From the NCBI GenBank assembly GCA_965203575.1, contig OZ241894.1:3286001-3350000 (forward strand): a stretch of DNA of 64,000 bases, written 5' to 3'. The first letter of the stretch is position 1, and each line of letters begins with the position of its first letter. Origin of the DNA: Aldehydirespirator sp965203575 (GTDB lineage Bacteria > Actinomycetota > Acidimicrobiia > Acidimicrobiales > Aldehydirespiratoraceae). Positions 63,628 through 64,000 of this stretch are shown here, one piece after another. A program made the position numbers and the translations under genes. The notes beneath the pieces were generated by a model, which ran no database searches, was not told the origin of the DNA, and was given only the letters and a program-made list of their open reading frames with translations.

Positions 63628-64000
63628 TCAGTCGCCGTTGCGGTTGTCGCGGTCGTAACGGTCCCTCATTCGGGAGCCGGCGCCGCCCACCACGTGACGC
63701 AGCCGTCCACCTCGCATGGACTCCGTCATCTGGCCGAGCCCGGCCTTTCCGACCCGGCGGGCATTGCGCTCCAGGAACAGCAGCGACAGGAGCATCACGA
63801 GGAAACCGCCGAAAGACAGCAGGAACGATGTGGACAGCAGCCACACCATTAGCACCACGCCGGCCAGGAGGCCGAGCGCGGCCCACTTGATGTTGCGGAA
63901 CGCGTGAGTGTAGACGGTCGTCTCGGCTACCTCGCGAGCCAGTTCGGGGTCGCTCTCGTAGAGGTGCGACTCGATCTCGCTGAGGATGCGCTGTTCGTCC
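63628..64000 (-). CDS. DUF3040 membrane protein (partial, start beyond right edge)
   Basis: The visible 123 residues begin DEQRILSEIESHLYESDPEL, the DUF3040 N-terminal signature shared by small actinobacterial membrane proteins. Two hydrophobic segments follow (AALGLLAGVVLMVWLLSTS and FGGFLVMLLSLLFL), then a basic tail. Only a few codons are missing. Function unknown. Confidence 0.85.
   Translation of the reverse strand, partial: DEQRILSEIESHLYESDPELAREVAETTVYTHAFRNIKWAALGLLAGVVLMVWLLSTSFLLSFGGFLVMLLSLLFLERNARRVGKAGLGQMTESMRGGRLRHVVGGAGSRMRDRYDRDNRNGD

Noticed and set aside
63875..63890. Another GAGGCCGAGCG match to the repeat 5' module
   Set aside because: It lies inside the DUF3040 coding sequence, lacks the core and is explained by GC-rich codon use.

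Overview
The window reads as a chromosomal segment of a high-GC actinobacterium, most plausibly of the Acidimicrobiia type. The lineage is inferred from a combination of genes: a mycothiol-synthase-like acetyltransferase, menaquinone genes (menA, menG), a Bpa-type bacterial proteasome activator, DivIVA/SepF/YggT next to a division-and-cell-wall (dcw) cluster without ftsA, and a DUF3040 protein. No rRNA or tRNA gene was seen.

Layout. 0-3.2 kb: histidine genes hisD-hisC-hisB and perhaps the first codons of hisH. 3.4-4.7 kb: a two-gene HicA-like module and a MazEF-type module. 4.7-11 kb: nth, an MshD-like acetyltransferase, menG, ybaK, a complete IS256-family element, menA and an orphan OmpR-type regulator. 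11-24 kb: a more accessory stretch with a DUF255 protein, a coiled-coil protein built from 54-bp tandem repeats and lying between ~93-bp direct repeats, a DUF222-HNH protein, a 1734-residue exonuclease-RecQ-UvrD fusion, a thiolase/DUF35 pair, a Phd/VapC module and a nitroreductase. 25-31 kb: dnaE, bpa, an alkaline-phosphatase-superfamily enzyme and an Rrf2 regulator. 31-36 kb: a betaine locus with a binding protein, a BCCT carrier and a receptor-channel fusion. 36-57 kb: rluD, lspA, a DksA-like gene, divIVA, yggT, sepF, yggS, pgeF, ftsZ, ftsQ, murB, murC, murG, ftsW, murD, mraY, murE, ftsI, ftsL, rsmH and mraZ, all on the minus strand and mostly joined by 4-base stop/start overlaps. 57-64 kb: an lplA-like gene, an HNH gene, a MoxR-DUF58-transglutaminase operon and the end of a DUF3040 gene.

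The most unusual gene is at 34240-36315. It encodes a secreted glycine-betaine-type binding domain followed by a GluR0-like ligand-gated potassium channel: split SBP_bac_3 lobes, a TVGYGD filter and an SFTASIASS gate motif. It is divergent from a BCCT carrier and a second binding protein that is a paralogue of its own N-terminal domain. I infer an osmolyte-sensing ion channel coupled genetically to osmolyte uptake.

A family of intergenic repeats (8 copies or part-copies, about 55-190 bp, sometimes with 43-bp tandem cores) is scattered through the window, mainly beside stop codons. One copy has been split by the IS256 element, which left a clear 9-bp target duplication.
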